Positions 60,655 through 64,000 of a stretch of DNA of 64,000 nucleotides are shown here, in pieces; positions within the stretch are counted from its first letter, which is position 1; the number at the start of each line of letters is the position of its first letter. The position numbers and the translations under genes were made by a program. The DNA is from Taiwanofungus camphoratus (taxonomy: Eukaryota; Basidiomycota; Agaricomycetes; Polyporales; Taiwanofungaceae): the NCBI GenBank assembly GCA_003999685.1, contig CP021227.1:930001-994000 (forward strand), written 5' to 3'. The notes beneath the pieces were generated by a model. The model searched no databases. It was not told the origin of the DNA and saw only the letters and a list, made by a program, of their open reading frames with translations.

Positions 60655-63586
60655 ATGTACGCCTCACCGATGAAAATGAAGGTAGCCGGCTTCGACTTAT
60701 TCAGCTCTACAACAAAGCCAGGGGTCCCTGAACAACGAAGGAGGCTTAGAGAAGATATGCAAGGGAAGTTTGTGAAAGTCTCGTACAATGAATTCATGGC
60801 AAGATTCTTACCGCCAAAGGGTACTCGGACGCGTCCCCGCAAGTATACGAAGGCATTCAACAAGGCACTGCAAGTGTCAAATGTCAACCACCTTGAGAAG
60901 GATATGTATGAACCATTTGTACGCTGATTTTGAGCCTCCTTTGTTAACGTACTCGCAGCTGACGATCGTCCCAGGTTGAGTGTGTGAAGAAGGCAAATCT
61001 TTGCCCGGGATACAAATTTGTTCTGGCACAGAACAAACCAGACAAGGATGATATAACAAAGCAGAAAGTCGATGCTTGCGTTTTCGCTGAAGAGGAAGCT
61101 CCAGGCGACGACCGACCGCACTGGGCGAAGCAGAGAATGTGGGTCGAGTGGAAGAGAGAAAACGAAGTCGATGACCCACTAGACGACAAATCTCCGAATT
61201 TTGAAGCTACTTCTCTACGGCGACAAGAAAATCGTGGTCAAATCATATCCTACGCCGCGAAGGTCTTCGAATCTCAACATCGGATGTTCTTGTTCACCAT
61301 CATGATTCTTCGCGACCACGCTCGTATCTTTCGCTGGGACCGTTCTGGAGCTGTCGTGACTGAGAAATTTGATTACCGGAAGTACCCACGGTACCTCGGT
61401 GAATTTCTAAGGCGGTTTTCGCTGCTCTCTCCTGAACAACAAGGTATCGACCCTACAGCGTTCATTGTAGAGAAAGGAACCGACGAATACGATCTGATGA
61501 CTTACATGGCGAAGAAGCAATTAGCGATGTCAGATTATATCCGCCAGTATTTCAAGACCTCTCTTGACGGCGAATGCACACGCTGGAAGCTGTCGGTCGA
61601 AGAAGACATGCAGGAGACGTCTGATTCATGCCAAAAAACCACTAAACGAAAACGGATACGTTATTTCTTAGTCGGTGATCCTCACTTCAAGGCGCCAGGC
61701 ATGGCTGGACGAGGCACCCGTGGATACGTCGCGATCGATTGCGAATCGAAGGAGTTTGTTTATCTCAAAGATACTTGGCGAGTCAACCATACTGGCATCC
61801 AGAAGGAAGGTGATGTGGTCCGACATCTCAATGACAAGAGTGTCGAAAACGTTCCGACACTGATTTGTCACGGAGACGTTGGTGAACAGCGCACGATCTC
61901 TCAGGACATCTGGCGTGTGAACAACAAGTATGCTGTGCAAAATCCTTTGAAGTCTCACAGGCATTATCGCCTAGTCACGAAAGAGGTCGGTCGTCCTCTC
62001 AGTGACTTTCGAGATGGTCGTGAACTAGTCCTATTCATCTATCACTGTCTCACTGGTGAGGAAATACTCCTTGTTCTGCGACTGACTTTCTGAACATTAC
62101 TTTATAGCCCATGAACAAGCAGTAGAACGTGCCAATATCATGCATAGGGACATTAGTGCTGGGAATATCCTAATTATTGAAAGACCGGGCAACGGCGGGC
62201 AGAAGGTCTTACGCTTTGGAATGTTGAACGATTGGGAGCTCTCAAAGCCAGTGCCCAAAACTTCGTCGAACCAGCACGAACCACATCTTGGAGACAACGA
62301 TCAATTTCGCGACAAGATCAACAGACCGGTTGACAGCGACTACGATGAAGGCCGTCGTGAACAGTATACCGAGTTCCACGATGAGAACCACGACGGAAGG
62401 TACGACGGACAAAATAGTGAATTAGACGACGAAGAGTACAGTGAAGAATCCAGTGAAAAAGACGAAGAAAACGATGGTGAAGGTTACGGTGAAGGTGAAG
62501 ATAATGAAGGCAGTGATACATTCGGCGAACCATGGGAAGACGGCTACAGCGAAGGGTATAGTGAAGGTGAAGATGAGGAAAGCAGGAGTGTTCAAGAGTT
62601 TGACGGGGACCACGACCGCAAACATTCTGAGCAGAACAATACAACCAGAGTGAAGGATGGGCAGAGACAACCTGATCGCACGGTAAGATTGTCCATTCAT
62701 CTCGGGTGTTGATTGATACAGATATAATCGCTTGCAGGGTACATGGCAGTTCCTGTCGGTGAGGCTGCTGAACGAGCCATGGATGGCCGTCGAGACCGCA
62801 GATGAACTCGAATCATTGTTCTACGTTCTTCTCTTCCATGGAATGCGATATCTACGCCACAACTGCGACGACGTTGGGTCTTTTATGTACAACTTCTTCG
62901 ATGTGGGGACATTCCAGAAAGGTCGATGGACGTGCGGTGCCAGAAAAGAGATGTCCATGACGTCTGGAAAAATCAAAACGGCGGAGACTATTCTCAAGTT
63001 TAAAGGATGGAGTAATCAAGATCACCCTTTGAACCATATTATCCAGACTATGTTGACATGGTTCAAGGCGCGCTACTACATCATTGACTCCGAAGAGGCT
63101 CAGGTGCCGTCCTTCGACGTGCGACCTGGTGCGAACCCAGAGGACCCATTGGATCCGACGTACCTGTCTGGCATGCCGCCTGATGAAGACAAAGCGCTGG
63201 ATGAAGATTTGCCAGTGACGGAAAATGCAGAGGCAGCAAGTCGTACTGCTGCAGTCTTGGATTCGCATCTGAAAATGCGTACCTTACTGTCGCAATGGGT
63301 GAAGAAGAATGACTGGCCCTCCGATGATAAAACACGCGATCAGCTACCTCCGAACTACAAGCCTCAGCAAGTGGCAGGCTCAAAGCGCGGCAGCTTCGCT
63401 GTGGAAGACGTTGAAACTTCTGAGAGCAAACGTAACCAACCCTCTGCTTCGACATTACCCAGTCTCCCCATATCGCGTGGAAGATCCAGCACAGCGAAGG
63501 CTTCGAACAAACAATCGACATCGAAAGGCGCTTCAAGAAGCGTAGGAAGCGTTACAAGACGGCGACGCAAGAGCGGCGCCCGATAG
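60655..63586 (+). CDS. FunK1 protein kinase
   Basis: This is a fungal-specific protein kinase of the FunK1 class, abundant in Agaricomycetes and of unknown substrate. Four exons keep phase: 60655-60918, 60975-62055, 62108-62682 and 62738-63586 (922 residues). The N-terminal region (PEQRRRLREDMQGKFV, then MYEPF) is typical of the class. The catalytic loop is HRDISAGN with H461, D463 and N468; the metal-site segment is NDWELSK at about 489-495, where most kinases have DFG. Directly after it lies a 140-residue insert, about 498-638, made largely of Asp, Glu, Gly and Ser. The kinase C-lobe resumes with GTWQFLSVRLL and LESLFYVLL. The C terminus is a Ser-rich, basic tail ending RRRRKSGAR, a possible nuclear signal. 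The start is the second-choice ATG of the frame; a few N-terminal residues are uncertain. Confidence 0.88.
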
Positions 63587-64000
63587 AGTGTAGGATGCGG
63601 GTACGGTTCCGCTCAGTCTGATTTTCGTTGCTTTATCATCCGTCGCCTCCGTGTGTTCTCCGCCTCTTCTGCTTTACTAGACTTTGGATGGACTTAAGCT
63701 GTGCTTTATGTAACGTTACCTAGAATCTGTTGGTGCTTTATTGGCCATTAGTATATATCATGTAAGACACTGCAAACGGTCGTGCTCCAGTGTTTCTGTA
63801 GAGGCTCGAACAAATCGTAATGGTTATCGCCGTGCGCTATTAGTATGGCTCAATGTAGCCTCGTCATTCATACTCCTCGAGAATGTGAACCAATTTGAAT
63901 GCATACACCATGCGAAGGCCATGCCGACCAATCACGGGAGACGGCACACCATATCTCACCTTGAAATATGCTCGGCAAATACCATTGCATATTGTGACTG
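63587..64000. other. 3' flank, nothing seen
   Basis: No coding frame or RNA gene was recognised in the last 400 bases. Confidence 0.5.

Overview
The window looks like nuclear DNA of an agaricomycete fungus, most likely a polypore-type wood or litter decayer. The protein-coding genes that I could splice carry many short introns of about 45-70 bases with GT-AG borders. The gene content is typical of Agaricomycetes: a FunK1 kinase, DUF6533-type membrane protein, F-box proteins, class I sesquiterpene synthase, a BTB protein and a P450-reductase fusion relic. Gene models below were built by hand: I joined open frames across splice sites and checked that codon phase is kept. They are not backed by any search.

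Layout. 1-5 kb: an unassigned spliced gene (3' part), a tRNA-Leu(CAG) with a short intron and a broken F-box gene. 6.2-14.5 kb: a complete sesquiterpene synthase (minus), a complete F-box protein (minus) and a 16-exon MFS transporter (plus). 15.5-19.1 kb: a His/Pro-rich single C2H2 zinc-finger protein (minus). 20.8-22.6 kb: a DUF6533-type membrane protein (plus). 23.9-25.3 kb: a tiny DUF4748-like protein (minus) with a 1.1 kb intron. 25.9-27.5 kb: a flavin monooxygenase (plus). 28.2-29.4 kb: a homeodomain-like regulator (minus) at the edge of an AT-rich block. 30.6-32.3 kb: a single-pass cell-surface protein (plus). 35.4-36.6 kb: a BTB protein (plus). 36.6-44.8 kb: almost gene-free, holding one possible 86-residue spliced gene. 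44.8-49.8 kb: the autophagy scaffold ATG11 (plus, 15 exons). 51.4-53.7 kb: a sugar transporter. 55.1-56.5 kb: a zinc alcohol dehydrogenase. 57.1-60.0 kb: a decayed, 5'-truncated CYP505-type P450-reductase fusion (minus). 60.7-63.6 kb: a FunK1 protein kinase (plus).

How the genes relate. The terpene synthase and the MFS transporter lie within 8 kb and could form a small secondary-metabolism pair; the flavin monooxygenase is 18 kb away, so that link is weak. The sugar transporter and alcohol dehydrogenase lie in tandem, both with TATA boxes, and fit carbon uptake and fermentation. The remaining genes look like independent housekeeping or regulatory units. The most unusual points are two 9-base microexons (one encodes the first metal-binding residue of the terpene synthase), a GC-AG intron, the long intron with coding-like pieces inside the DUF4748-like gene, the small orphan gene in the gene desert and the collinear P450-reductase fossil.
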